Under the pieces are notes generated by a model that was not told the origin of the DNA, did not search any database, and was given only the letters and a program-made list of their open reading frames with translations. A DNA stretch of 64,000 nucleotides from Hortaea werneckii (taxonomy: Eukaryota > Ascomycota > Dothideomycetes > Mycosphaerellales > Teratosphaeriaceae), in contig JBAOKB010000095.1 in assembly GCA_037044905.1 (NCBI GenBank), forward strand, positions 30,668-94,667. The letters run 5' to 3'. The position numbers and the translations under genes are program-made. Positions 1 to 10,926 of the stretch are shown here, one piece after another (the stretch's first letter is position 1; the number at the start of each line of letters is the position of its first letter).

Positions 1-1666
1 GCACTGCTTGACTGCTTGGAACAGGAGGAGACCGACTCAGAGGTCCAGCTTGGCGCTGAGGCTTCAGACCTCGTTGGCCAGGAGGTCACCATTGCCGGCA
101 AGAAGATTAAGGTTGCAGGCGCTGGTGGTGTCGTCGAAGGCGCCGAAGGTGGTGACGATGAAGAGGATGACTTGGTCCAAGAACTCATGGAGGGCGATGA
201 GGATGACGACGACTGGGACGATCTTGGTGCCGTCACCGGTGTGGCAATGGAGAAGGAAATTGCCGTCGAAGTGTTGGGTGATGTGCTCACCCACACGAAG
301 GCGAAGTACCTGCCATACATGCAGAAGACTGTCGAAGTTGTTCTGCCACTTCTTGACCACAGCTACGAAGGTGTGCGCAAGTCCGCTGTCGGAACCATGT
401 GGCGAGCATATGCCTGCCTCTGGGGCCTAGCTGAGGACGGTGGTATGCAGAAATGGCAACCCGGCCTCCCACTCAAGGTCAAGCCCTCTGCTGACCTTGA
501 GAAGCTCGGTGACCTTGTCATGAAGGGATCACTCGCGCTTTGGGAGGAGGAGATGGACAGGTATGTGATGCTTTCTTTGCTTTTCAATACCCTTTTTACA
601 CTGATGACAACACTACGTATACCCAGCTCACTCAGATGTCTACGGACAAGTGCTGCGAAAACGATAGAGGCTGTTTCTGAATTGTTTGCCTTTCACCGCG
701 TTCTTTGGAGCTACGGACGTCGTGAACATTTGCTAATTGCGAAAAAGGGCTACTGTCACCGAGATCAACCGCAACATGGCTGCTACCCTCAAGCTGTGCG
801 GCCCTGCCATCCTTGCCCCTGGCCCAACTCCCGGCAACTCCACTCCGCTTGAGCAGATCACTGCTCTCCTCATGATGCTGTTGCAGAAGCAGCACCCTTG
901 TCAGAAGCTTGAGGAAGATTTGGATGAGGCGGATGCTTTGGAGGCTGAGAGCTCCGAGTACGATTGGCTCGCCATTGAAACTGCAATGGAGGTCGTCACT
1001 GCCCTGTCTACTGCTCTTGGACCCCAGTTCTCCGAGCTGTGGAAGATCTTCGAGTCCCCAGTCGTCAAGTACACTTCGAGCCAAGAGCGATTCGAGCGCT
1101 CTGCCTCCGTTGGTACCATTGGTGAGTGTGTTGAGGGCATGCAGGATGGATGCACAGCGTACACTGGGCGCTTGATGCGTGTGCTGCAGAAGCGCCTCGG
1201 TGATGAGGATCCAGAGGTGAAGAGCAACGCGGCTTTTGCGATTGGTCTGCTCTGCTTGAACAGCAATGACGCAAAGGAGGTCCTGGGCAACTACAACACC
1301 ATCCTCCAGACCCTGGAGCCGCTGTTGGCGAAGCAGAGCGCATCGCCATCAGAGCACGAGGCTCGCCTGCTTGACAATGCTGCCGGCTGCGTGTCGCGCA
1401 TGATCAAGAAGGCTCCCCAGAACGTCCCACTCGAGGAGGTGCTGCCAAGATTGGTGGATATTTTGCCCCTTAAGGAGGATTTCAGAGAAAACGAACCGGT
1501 CTTCGACATGATTGTTGCTCTGTACCAATCCCAGAACAGTGTGATGCAAAGCCAGACCGAACGCCTGATGCCGGTGTTCGAGAAGGTACTTGGTCCTCCG
1601 GAGGAGCAGCTTTCTGACGAGACCAAGGGCAAGGTCCAGCAGCTTGTCCAATATTTGCGCCGCTAG
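1..1666 (+). CDS. KAP123: Importin beta-4 / Kap123-type karyopherin, 3' part
   Basis: Carries ribosomal proteins and histones from cytoplasm to nucleus by binding cargo and Ran-GTP (family knowledge). The gene enters from the left edge, so the N-terminal half is missing. Exons are 1-560 and 748-1666. The intron at 561-747 has donor GTATGT, a TGCTAAT branch-like site near 731, and acceptor AAAAAG; splicing joins EEEMDR to ATVTEINRN in frame. What is present is a chain of helical HEAT repeats, for example LPYMQKTVEVVLPLLDHS and DEDPEVKSNAAFAIGLL. An acidic loop rich in Asp and Glu sits near bases 160-230, as in Kap123/RanBP4. The protein ends VQQLVQYLRR. The next gene is convergent. The exact paralogue (Kap123 versus another beta-importin) rests on the acidic loop and overall look. 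Confidence 0.88.
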
Positions 1667-1970
1667 ATTTCCCAGCGGTAGTACTGTTGTCGAAAGATGG
1701 CTGAATGCGCTGGAGTAAGGTTGTTCTTTTCTGATGGCATTTGGTGTGGCGCGCAATGGCATGCGTGGTGTGAAACTTGTGATACCCGAGCTTGTTGATA
1801 CAACAACCCATCATCTCAATGAGCGATGACGATGAAGACATGATATGAGTGCATGAAAAAAATCCGAGATGAAGAAGATTTCAAATAGGCATTTGTATCT
1901 AGCGAAAAAAAGCATAGCTGGCGCAACCCAGCTTCTTCTTTCTGTTAAGAATGAGTCCAATGTGCTCATC
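1667..1970. other. Intergenic, convergent 3' ends
   Basis: The 304 bases between the importin stop and the carboxylesterase stop. It should hold both 3' UTRs. I see AT-rich stretches but no gene. Confidence 0.6.
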
Positions 1971-3915
1971 TTATTCCGGTACTCGTGAGCCAATCCTCTT
2001 CCAAAAATCGCATCTCGCTCCTCTCCCGCCCTCCCAAGTATACGCGTTCGTCGCCTGGATGTCGTTCATCAATCCCGGGCCTTCATACTGCGTCACGTTG
2101 GCGGCGGAAGAGACAACCTGTGCACTATACGGCATCCCGCCCGTCTCATTCAAATTCAACATCCGGTACGCCCCTGGCCCCTCGGTCGTATAGAGTGGCC
2201 AATCACTCGCCGCATTCACACCCCCCACTACCGACCCCTCCTCATTCTTCCCATTCGCCAGCGCGTTCGCAATCGACGGATCCCCTCCCGTGATGAAGTT
2301 CGCCCACATCGTCGTGAAGGCCTCGTAGAACGCGTCCCCGACATTCGCCGCCTGGCCCCGTAGCCCCTCGGCCGCGAGGTCCGCCCCGTGTGGTGCCGCG
2401 GGGACCGAGTATTGGTATTTGTATGCCGCTTTGCCTTCGGACGGCTGGTAGGCTTCGGCGAGCCAGTAGCTGGGACACACGAAGGTTGTTTCGGCCTGCA
2501 GTGGCGAGGGGGAGGTTTAGTGATTACTGTGTTTTTTTTTTTTTTTTTTTTTTTTCATGTTCAGAAAGATTGCGGGTGGGGGGTCAACTTACGTAGAGAT
2601 TGTAGGCTCGTTGTTGGGGTCCGACGACGAAGGAGCCGACGTTCACGGCCGTGTCGTCGCTTCCGCAGTCTCCACACGTTGCGTGTGGGTAGGTAGAGGA
2701 GGTGTTGGGCGCTGGGGCGTAGTAGTCGGTGAAGATCTGAGAGTAGTCGCTTGCGGTGAGCATTGGGTACTCCAGCTTCACCCACGCTTCGAAGTCGCCG
2801 TCGGTGGAGATGTTCGGGATCACGAATGCGGTGCCTTCGGCGGCGTTGTTTCCGGACATGACGCGTTTCCCGTTGACTTGGCCGTTGGTTAGTTGGCTGC
2901 TTGGTCGTTCGCGGATGATTGCGCCGTCGGTGACGGGTAGGAAGGCCCAGGTTCCCCAGGTTCCGGATCCGCTGATACGAGCGTTCGCTTCTTGAAGAAC
3001 GTCGGTTGGAGCCTGGCGCAGGCAGTCTAGAATGGTAGTGCTGGTGTTGCCGTATGCTCGTCCTGGAAAGCAGCCAGCGGCTTGAGCGAAAGCGTAGTAT
3101 GCCTGAGAGGGCTGCCAGCCGTTATACGGATATTGCATCGGGAGGTAGGGCGAGGATGCAATGGCGTTTTCGAACAGGCTATCTCCAAGCATCCCCCCAT
3201 ACGCCATGGCTTGTAGCATCACGCTCCCTCCGCCTGCCGATTCACCCGCGATAGTGACATGTCGTGGATCACCGCCGAATTTGTGGATATGCTGCTGAAC
3301 CCACTGTAACGCAAAATGCTGGTCAAGAATAGCGCCGTTGGTGTCTCCGAACTGGTGGACTTCGTCTGACGAGAGGAACCCGAAAGCTCCCAGACGATAC
3401 TGGATTACGACGCTGACAAAGTCGTTGCCGCCGATGCGCGTAATGTTGCCGATGTCCTGGCTTCCGTCACCGGCTCCGTAACCTCCGCCATGGATCCAGA
3501 AGAAGACCGGAAGAGGTCGGGTGGCATTTGCCGGGGCGTATACGGAAAGAAAAAGACAGTCTTCGTCTCCAGTGGTGTTGAAGCTAGGATTGGATGGTGC
3601 TTGATAGCCTTGTGGACAGCGGGGAGGGAGAGAATCCGCCTGGATGACTGGATCCCGATTGATTGACGGCGTTTTGGGAGCACGCCATCTATTCTCACCG
3701 AGCGGAGGAGCGGCGTACCTTATCCCTTGCCATGTGTTGAGGTTGAAGGATGCATTGTGGTAGCCTTCGTAGACTTCATATCCAAGATCTACTTGGAGCG
3801 GGTGATTAGTTGAGGAAGTGTCCCGTTTCAACGCGCCTTCAAAAGTATCATGAGGCGCTGCAAATGAGAAGGTAGTGAGTAACGCTGTTATCAGCGTCGA
3901 GCTGATCATCATCAA
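1971..3915 (-). CDS. Secreted type B carboxylesterase/lipase
   Basis: Alpha/beta-hydrolase of the carboxylesterase B family, hydrolysing carboxylic esters outside the cell; the substrate is not predictable. Exons are 2593-3915 and 1971-2495, giving 615 aa. The intron (2496-2592, GTAAGT...CTGCAG) contains a 24-nt T run on the + strand. Residues 1-20 look like a signal peptide. EDCLFLSVYAP (about 118-128) and the serine elbow GESAGG (nucleophile Ser226) are the two family signatures. The likely acid is Glu in NNAAEGTAF and the likely base His477 in PAAPHG, encoded in the second exon, which supports the splice. HGGGYG near 142 fits the oxyanion hole. Several N-x-S/T sites agree with secretion. 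Three Met codons in a row leave the start uncertain by two residues. Confidence 0.9.
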
Positions 3916-4266
3916 GAAGTAGTACTGGTGTGCAGTCTTGGGAAAATTGATGAATACTCAGCTTTGGAGATACTTTCCATGAGCGGACAGAGGAGAAAGA
4001 TGGCGACACATGGAATACTTATAGCCTGATGCCCTTGAAAGCAGCCTGTGGAAACCTTGAAAATAATTTAGCCAGGCATTGAAGTAACTGTACAGCGCTG
4101 TCGTGAATCTGCATGTACCCCGCGAAACCCCTCACGTTACGGCACTGATTGCCGGTAGGAAGCCGGTATTTTAGAGCCAAGAACCTGAAACTGAGAAATG
4201 CGATGCTGAAAAAATAAGTCTTATCTCTCGGTTGTGTTGTGATGACGAAAGGCTCATCAATATATT
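3916..4266. other. Intergenic between carboxylesterase and Ind1-like gene
   Basis: Both flanking genes are on the minus strand, so this holds the carboxylesterase promoter and the 3' UTR of the Ind1-like gene. No convincing ORF or RNA gene seen. Confidence 0.5.
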
Positions 4267-5553
4267 TCACTTAAGTTTGAGCTTCGATACGAGCTCTTGG
4301 GCAATTTTACTAAACGCCTGGGCTTGAGGGCCTTCTGGATTCGCGACGACAGTGGGCTTCCCTGTATCGGCATCGCTGCAAATCTGAGGATGCAGGGGAA
4401 TATCGCCGAGCAAGTTGACACCGATTTGCTCGCATTTCTTTTTTGCGCCTGCAATGTTAATTGTCAGAGTGATGGCTAAGGAGAGAATTGGAGTCCAAAG
4501 CTTACCGTCAAGGCCAAAGATATCGTGGTTTTGCCCACAGCCGGTGCAAGTAAATGAACTCATATTTTGCACCATGCCAAAGATGTCAACGTTGGTCTTC
4601 TTGAAGAAATCGACACCGCGGACCGCGTCTCGGAGAGCCAGGTCCTGCGGAGTCGAAATGATAATTGCTCCTGTCGCTCAAATCAGCATGCGCGCTTTTA
4701 TTACAGATTGAGACGGGACTGACCGGCAAGCACAAGGCTTTGAGCGATAGTCAATTGAACGTCACCTGTTCCGGGAGGCAGGTCTAGGATGAGAAGGTCC
4801 AGTTTTGGCCAGGATACTTCAAACATTAGCTGGTTCATGGCCTTCTGCACCATTAAGCCTCGCCATGCTATAGGGCTATCTTGAGGCACCAAAAAGCCCA
4901 TCGACATGGCGCGTAGGCCATAGGCCGTAAGTGGCATGAGGCGATTGTTTGAGTCCAGCTCCGGCTCAAGTCCTTCCAGCTAAATCTCCAGTCAGCCCAT
5001 TCTTACCAACGATTTGAATGGAAGTAGACTTACGCCGAGCAGAGTGGGAATGCTTGGCCCATAAATATCTGTATCGAGAATACCAGTTGCCACGCCCTGT
5101 CGTGCAGCCGCTAGAGCGAGGTTGACGGCAACAGTGCTTTTGCCCACACCACCTTTGGCACTGCTGACTGCAACGATCTTGGTCACATTTGGAATCGGAC
5201 GTTTTTCAGGAAGGCCTGGGATGATTCTCAGAACCAGTCCAATAGACGCTTAAGTGTTGCAGGACATACCTCGTTTCATCCGAGCAGCCAAGTTTGGTGG
5301 CGTTCCTGATCGAGGGAGACCCTTTGAAGCTGTCAGCCTTTACGCATTTAATTCTTCAGCGGCCAGTGAATGCATTTCAAGCTTCATAGCTGATCATGGC
5401 CGTAACAGGACGGAAGTGTATTACCAATGGGTTCTCATGGCCCTGCCTCAAGCACTGGGATGTGGATATCGCACGGCGACCGCACGCGACACCGAATGCA
5501 TGGCTACGCACTAATGCTGGCAGCCTCAAGCAGCTATGTAATAGGCTGTCCAT
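4267..5553 (-). CDS. IND1: Mitochondrial Fe-S P-loop NTPase, Ind1/NUBPL type
   Basis: Mrp/Nbp35-family ATPase that delivers [4Fe-4S] clusters to respiratory complex I in the mitochondrial matrix (family knowledge). Six exons: 5425-5553, 5270-5321, 5034-5215, 4724-4979, 4506-4670, 4267-4448; 321 aa. All junctions keep frame and have GT-AG ends. The N-terminus MDSLLHSCLRLPALVRSHAF is Arg-rich without acids, as in a targeting peptide. HENPLGLPRSGTPP follows across the first junction, then the deviant Walker A SAKGGVGKS, DTDIYGPSIP, MSMGFLV, LDLPPGTGDVQL and the scaffold CTGCG (CxxC). An in-frame upstream ATG at 5616 exists, but the start at 5553 gives the cleaner presequence. It is divergent from the Rap1 gene, with 341 bp between the starts. 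Confidence 0.9.
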
Positions 5554-5894
5554 CGTCTTCAGATGATGAAAGGCAACAGCCTGCAAGGTTTGGTGGATGG
5601 AAGACGATTCCATCATTCACAACCGTAAGAATTGGTGCACGGATTTAGCTGTATTGATTATATGCCGCCCTTCCGGCCATGAATTTTTGTTTGGGCTTCC
5701 ATCAAGCTTCACACCCGACTTTGATCAGGCTGCTCAAAGTGAGCTCAAATTGCCGACCGAAACAGGCAAGCCGCAAATGCTTCCCCGCCTTTTCGGGTCG
5801 CGTTTCTTTCGTGTCAGCCTTTACTGTACACATTCGCGCTTCATGTAACAAAAAGATAAAAAGGATCGACTTCGACGGCACCGCAGCAAGGACG
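5554..5894. promoter_or_regulatory. Divergent promoter region, Ind1 / Rap1
   Basis: 341 bp between the two ATGs. It must hold both promoters and 5' UTRs. I see no clear TATA box. The reading frame of the Rap1 gene is open upstream of the chosen ATG, but from there it lacks domain similarity. Confidence 0.5.
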
Positions 5895-8800
5895 ATGGCG
5901 CAAATAGTCATGTCGCATGCCAACCGCGACTCACCTGCCATCGGTGGTCTCTTCGAAGGACTGAGCTTCTTCCTGGTACAGCGTCTACCATCCCGTAGCA
6001 ACTTCGTGGACAAGATCAAAGCCAATGGCGGTCGCGTAGTGAAGCTGGAGCAGCAGGCCGACTACGTAATCGCGGACCATGTGCGCAAAGACTGTCCACC
6101 TGGAAGCATCTCTTATACTCTAATTGACTCTGCGATTCGTAACGGTGCGGTTCCCGATCCGGAGGACCATCGAGCTGGGCCGCCTGTGGGCTCCATCCGA
6201 GATGTAGCGAGTTCAGTACCTGGAAAGCAAACAAGGAGAGCCTTTACCGCAGAGGATGACAAGATCTTGTGGCAGTGGGTGCAAAAGGCTGAAGAGCAAG
6301 GCGGGTCAGTCAAAGGCAACGACATCTACAAGCACCTGGAAGCTCATAATCCACGGCACACATTTCAGGCATGGCGCGATCGGTATATTAAGAAGCTCAT
6401 GGGCAATCCACCTGCTGGTTGCGCTAGGTCAAGCGCGTCGCCTGCAGCGTCGAAGGCACAGGATGGACAAAGGTCAGCAAGCGAAGAGCAAGGAAGGGCA
6501 GGAGCGACGGAGGAGCAACGAGGGACACCCGATGACTCTCCAGAGAGCGAAAATAATGCTCTAGAGCGCAAGGAGTTCAAGCTACCGCGATCGTCTCGGC
6601 AGGCGTCGTCTAAACCTGCGGCGAGCCAGAGCCCTGAAAAGCAAGGAGTACCTGCTCCGGAGTTTGACGAGACGGATTTCGAGGCTTTAATGGGGGAGGC
6701 GGAGGACATTTACAGACTGCATAAAAGCCAAGTACGTGATGCTTGGAAAGCATGGGCTGACGCGTTTCCAAAGCACTCGGCTAAGCGTTGGCGCAAGTTT
6801 TGGGAAGACCAAGTGAAACCCGAATATTTACGGCGATTGGAAGCGGAGGAGGATGGAGAATCGTCTTCTGACGCCGAGCAGGTAACCGAAACGAAAAATC
6901 TCAAACGAAAGAGGTCTGAGGAAGAGCAGACTTTAGCCGAACCACCGAAAACGAGAATCAGGCCGCCTGCTTCTCCCAAGAGTGGAGCGGATGATATTTC
7001 AAATCGAGAACGCAGAAATTCTTCCAATAGTAGACAAGAGCCAGAAACCCAACAGCCGCCCATGACCTCTCTACGACCTATTTCGATTGCTAGCACTGAA
7101 AAGGACCAAGAGGATGCAACGCCCCGCCAGAACGGTGTGTCAGGAGACCAGCCCATGGAGATTGGTGTGGCGCAGCAATCCGACTTGTTGACGTCCGAAG
7201 CAAATCGAGCTGCCGAACAACAACTTCGGCTCGAAAACGATCCTGAGTTTGCAGAGGCTAGCGATACTCGTGGAAAAAATGGCAACAAAGACCTGGTTCC
7301 TGAGCCATCCCAGCATGACGGAAACGGAATCCAAGTCGATGCTCATAACGCAGAGGCAAATGATGATTTCCGAGCAGTCTCACAGCCACAGCAAGGCAAC
7401 ATGTCAGCGCAAACCCCTTCCATCGACCAGGAAGCGAACGCGGGACTGCACGCCAGAATTTCTATGAAAGGCAATGGTTTTGGTCAGCACGATGACGAAG
7501 CGGAAGTCGAAGGCAGCGACAGTGGTTCACAGAGTCTGGATTCGCAAGTCGCTCAAGATGAAGATGTCGTGATATCGAATCACCTTGTAGAAGATGGCGA
7601 GGCTGAAGATGGATTGCAAAGCAATGAGATGATCGATCCCGATTTGACTGGCGATCCCTTGACAGAGGCAAACCTTGCAAGTCAACATTCGCTTCAAAAA
7701 GGTCAGCAGCTGCGCGGGGTCGATCTACCAGAGGACGAGCAAGATCAAGACCAGACGGACTTCGCAACCTATTTGCAGAACCTTGTTCCCCAGGGTCAGT
7801 CTACTCAAGGACAGGCAGATGATGGCGAGGAACCCGGTCTAGCCTCATTGAAAGGGGCACGAGGCAAAGACCAAGGCAATTCTGCAGAATTCCTGCAAAA
7901 TCTTTTCAAGGAAGGCAAAGCGCCTGGACACTGGGCAAATGGTACAAGTCTGAAGCCGGCAGATCGGTCGTCTTTGCCTCGCGAAGACGAAGAAATGATC
8001 GATCAGACGACTTACACGCACAACGATACCGAGCCTGTGGAACTGCCACTCTCCTCACAGCAAGAAATTGACGATGCGATCGAGACGAATTTGCATTGGC
8101 CATCTTCGCCCGATGCATCTCATCGGGAGGAACCGTCGCAGAAGACGAGTCAAAACCTAAGTATGGCTTTTGAAACCCAGATACAGCACCCGCGACTCAC
8201 TTCTGAAGAGTTTGAGGCGGAAGGGCAGGCCGATGAGGATATGTTCATGACCCAGCCTCCTGTAGCAGAGGGCGCACACGGCTCTCCCCCAAAATCGTCT
8301 GCGATGCGGGCTCGCGACGAGATCAGTACAGGACTTTACTTTTCTTCTCCAGCCAAGGGAAAGGGTCAACACGACCGGATAGACAGAGGTGAAACGCCTG
8401 AGACGCAGGATGAAGATGAACAAGAGGGACAAGGGTCGCGAGAAGGCTACATTGACCTTAGTATTGCTGAGCCTGATGGCGGCTTCGATCTCTCTTCGCC
8501 AATCAAATCCACAGCTGCAGAACGCCAAGGAAGCATCAAGGGGCAGCATGCCCCTGTAGCCAATGCCGACGGCAAACATGCCTCTACAGGTTTCGCCGGA
8601 GATGGTACGGCGGGTAATCGATTCAACTCATCGCATCATGCACCGAACATGGAGGATGAGGACGAAGAAGATGATATGGGGATGGAACAAGAAGTGCCAA
8701 CTGCGCTGGGCCAGGAGACCATAGAAGTATCCTCCACCTCATCCAGCTCCTCCTCTTCACAAGACGCAGAAGAAGAGCGGGATATCGACCCTCAGGTAGT

Positions 8801-9494
8801 GAACACGCGGAAAAGTCGTCACGATGCCCCAGACACACAGGAAATCCTTGACGCCGAGACGCAAAAGCCCGATTTTGCCATGCCTCTCCCTCCCGACTCG
8901 CAGGAAGACGACGCCGAACCAGACATGGTGGATGATGATCTACCCGAAGATCCCCTCGACTTGCAGCCGAACCAAAAACCATCCCATGCTTCGCAGCAGC
9001 AGCAGCAGCGCCAGTCCGAACCCGAAATCGGAGGAACCACCCCGCGCAGCACACGCCATCTCGGGAAACAACCCCCAAGAGAAGCCAGAGGCCCAGCACT
9101 CCCATCATCATCCCAACCTCCGCGACGTCGCACATCCCGACCCGTCCCTCCTTCTTCCTCCTCCTCCTCCTCCTCCGCCCAACCCCTCGCCACAGACGCC
9201 GAAATCGAAACCTTCCTAACCACGATGCAAGTCCGCTACTCCTGCGCCGACTCCGCCGCCATCGCGGCCCTAAAAAGCACATCCATGCGCCCGGACCTCG
9301 CCGAGCTCGTCGTGCTCGAGGGCAAAGCCGGGCGGGGCCTGCCTGAAGACATCCCCGGCGTGTGGACCGAGGCGGAGGACCGGGCGCTCGAAGGCGGGGA
9401 TGCAAGGTTATTGAGGCGGGTGGAAGCCAAGCATGGGTGGGAGGAGGTGCTGGCTAGACTGGAGTTTTTGGGGGAGTGGAGGGCTGTGGGGTGA
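5895..9494 (+). CDS. RAP1: Telomere-binding protein Rap1 (TERF2IP-like)
   Basis: Shelterin-type protein that binds telomeres directly or through a partner and controls telomere length and silencing (family knowledge). Single exon, 1199 aa from the ATG of MAQIVMSHAN. Order of parts: BRCT domain about 16-95 (GGLFEGLSFFL, ADYVIADHV); Myb domain about 113-172 (RRAFTAEDDKILWQWV, FQAWRDRYIKKL); a second Myb-like/Rap1-specific helical block about 255-318 (KRWRKFWEDQVKPEYL); a long acidic, low-complexity region with a poly-Gln run and two poly-Ser runs (about 320-1090); and a C-terminal RCT-like domain about 1100-1199 (AEIETFLTTMQV, LARLEFLGEW). The frame extends upstream of the ATG without domains. 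The Gfd2-like gene is convergent, 292 bp away. Confidence 0.9.
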   Translation: MAQIVMSHANRDSPAIGGLFEGLSFFLVQRLPSRSNFVDKIKANGGRVVKLEQQADYVIADHVRKDCPPGSISYTLIDSAIRNGAVPDPEDHRAGPPVGSIRDVASSVPGKQTRRAFTAEDDKILWQWVQKAEEQGGSVKGNDIYKHLEAHNPRHTFQAWRDRYIKKLMGNPPAGCARSSASPAASKAQDGQRSASEEQGRAGATEEQRGTPDDSPESENNALERKEFKLPRSSRQASSKPAASQSPEKQGVPAPEFDETDFEALMGEAEDIYRLHKSQVRDAWKAWADAFPKHSAKRWRKFWEDQVKPEYLRRLEAEEDGESSSDAEQVTETKNLKRKRSEEEQTLAEPPKTRIRPPASPKSGADDISNRERRNSSNSRQEPETQQPPMTSLRPISIASTEKDQEDATPRQNGVSGDQPMEIGVAQQSDLLTSEANRAAEQQLRLENDPEFAEASDTRGKNGNKDLVPEPSQHDGNGIQVDAHNAEANDDFRAVSQPQQGNMSAQTPSIDQEANAGLHARISMKGNGFGQHDDEAEVEGSDSGSQSLDSQVAQDEDVVISNHLVEDGEAEDGLQSNEMIDPDLTGDPLTEANLASQHSLQKGQQLRGVDLPEDEQDQDQTDFATYLQNLVPQGQSTQGQADDGEEPGLASLKGARGKDQGNSAEFLQNLFKEGKAPGHWANGTSLKPADRSSLPREDEEMIDQTTYTHNDTEPVELPLSSQQEIDDAIETNLHWPSSPDASHREEPSQKTSQNLSMAFETQIQHPRLTSEEFEAEGQADEDMFMTQPPVAEGAHGSPPKSSAMRARDEISTGLYFSSPAKGKGQHDRIDRGETPETQDEDEQEGQGSREGYIDLSIAEPDGGFDLSSPIKSTAAERQGSIKGQHAPVANADGKHASTGFAGDGTAGNRFNSSHHAPNMEDEDEEDDMGMEQEVPTALGQETIEVSSTSSSSSSSQDAEEERDIDPQVVNTRKSRHDAPDTQEILDAETQKPDFAMPLPPDSQEDDAEPDMVDDDLPEDPLDLQPNQKPSHASQQQQQRQSEPEIGGTTPRSTRHLGKQPPREARGPALPSSSQPPRRRTSRPVPPSSSSSSSSAQPLATDAEIETFLTTMQVRYSCADSAAIAALKSTSMRPDLAELVVLEGKAGRGLPEDIPGVWTEAEDRALEGGDARLLRRVEAKHGWEEVLARLEFLGEWRAVG

Positions 9495-9786
9495 TGGGGG
9501 TTTGCATGTATGTGTGTGGAGTTGGGGAGAGGGGTGGGTGGGCGTGGGTGATGTATTTTGCGTGAAAAGGTGGCGGTGTAGTTCGAGCTTTTGTGGTTTT
9601 CGTGGGGGGCCCCGATGAGGGATTTATTGGGCTCGATAGCTGCTTTCTCTCTTTAGCTTAAGCGGCAATCCCTCACCGATTCTTCTTCGGCTTTGCCATT
9701 CGGACGAGGTCATGCTTTCTTTTGTCTTTTTTTTTTTTTTTTCTTTCTTTTCCCCCCTTTCAACCACGCTCCACAGCGTCCCCCAG

Positions 9787-10926
9787 TCACTCCCGCTTCC
9801 GTTTCCGTTTCCGCTTGTCCGTCCCACCGACTTTATCCTCCGCAGCCGCGGATCCCGTAGTTCCCTTGTGCTCCTGACGCTCGGCTGGCCGTGAGAAAGC
9901 TTTTGGCCTGGTAGTCGTCGTCGTCGTCGTGGTTCTCGTCTTCCTTTCACCAACCCCACCCGCATCCACCAAACCTTTTCCCCTCCTCCCCTCCTCCCCC
10001 GCCTCAGAACCCATCCCCCTCCCCGTACTCCCGCCCCAAACGACCGGGGCCTTCCATCCCCTCTCAAACCGCACACGGGGTAACTTCCGCCCGATCCCAA
10101 ACTCTCCTTCCCTGACTTCCCGCGCGAAAGACCCGGGGTTTTGGAATTCGTTCACGGCTAGCGCCAGCAGGGCTTGCAGGGTGAATCCCGCGTCGTTGCC
10201 CGCGTTGTGCAGGTTGAGGGGTTGCAGGTTGAGGCAGAGGCAGAGGCGGTGGAGGCTGAGGGGGGATTTTTTCGTGCTGCCGGCGAGGGTTTGGGTGTCG
10301 AGGGTTTGGGCTATTTTGGCATCGGAAGAGGAGGAGGAGGAGGAGGATGAGGAGGAGGAGGGGCTGGAGAGGTCGAAGGAGAGGTGGCGGAGGTAGGCGG
10401 TATCGTTTCCTGCGCCGTGGGCGACGAAGACGATGTCCCGGATAGGTTCGGCGGAAGGGTTTGGTGAGGTGGTGGGGGGCAGGGTGAAGTCCGCTGCTCG
10501 GTCAAGGTGCGTAGGATCCGCGAAGATGTTCTGCAGGATGCGTCGCATGTCGGCGAGATGCACCCAGGTGGTAGGTCCGAAGTTGAATTGTTCTGGACAC
10601 CCCTGGATGAAGGTTCTGTTCTGCAGTCGGGCATACTCGACCGGTCGGTAGTGGGCGTACTGGATTTTCTGGAACCATGCTGGCAGTGGGTCGGAAGTGG
10701 GATGGAGATGGGCAGTTGCGCGCGTGTCGAGGACGGCGACGCCGATTTCGGTGATTTTGGATTGGTTGTGCTCGAAGGCTTCGCAGTCGATGCAGACGAA
10801 GATGGGGTCCTTGATTGGGGTGGAGGATCCTTTGGATGAGGTGGGGTTGGGTTGTAAGCCGAGCATTTGTTGGACTGCTTCCAGGTCCCGGGTCGAGGCG
10901 GGTTTAGGGCCTCGATTCTTTCCCAT
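9787..10926 (-). CDS. Gfd2/YDR514C-type RNase H-like (DEDDh) protein
   Basis: Belongs to the fungal Gfd2/YDR514C family with an RNase H-fold exonuclease-like domain; in yeast Gfd2 is linked genetically to mRNA export helicase Dbp5. Single exon, 379 aa. Visible catalytic-type acids are Asp47 and Glu49 in VCIDCEAFE, Asp in AHGAGNDTAYL, and His/Asp in HNAGNDAGFT, matching a DEDDh layout. A poly-Ser run encoded by a GGA/GAG repeat (about 10330-10362 on the + strand) is inserted between motifs. The C-terminal 100 residues are basic and low complexity. The start at 10926 has A at -3 and a family-like beginning. An in-frame ATG at 11208 would add 94 residues without domains and has C at -3, so I prefer the shorter form. 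Confidence 0.75.
   Translation of the reverse strand: MGKNRGPKPASTRDLEAVQQMLGLQPNPTSSKGSSTPIKDPIFVCIDCEAFEHNQSKITEIGVAVLDTRATAHLHPTSDPLPAWFQKIQYAHYRPVEYARLQNRTFIQGCPEQFNFGPTTWVHLADMRRILQNIFADPTHLDRAADFTLPPTTSPNPSAEPIRDIVFVAHGAGNDTAYLRHLSFDLSSPSSSSSSSSSSSSDAKIAQTLDTQTLAGSTKKSPLSLHRLCLCLNLQPLNLHNAGNDAGFTLQALLALAVNEFQNPGSFAREVREGEFGIGRKLPRVRFERGWKAPVVWGGSTGRGMGSEAGEEGRRGKGLVDAGGVGERKTRTTTTTTTTRPKAFSRPAERQEHKGTTGSAAAEDKVGGTDKRKRKRKRE
10330..10362. repeat. GGA/GAG trinucleotide repeat in Gfd2-like gene
   Basis: Purine-rich triplet run on the + strand, read on the minus strand as consecutive Ser codons inside the RNase H-like domain. Such runs are prone to length change. Confidence 0.8.

Noticed and set aside
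8623..9405. 260-codon frame antisense to RAP1
   Set aside because: Lies fully opposite a well-supported coding region and is Arg/Pro-rich, as expected for a shadow frame.
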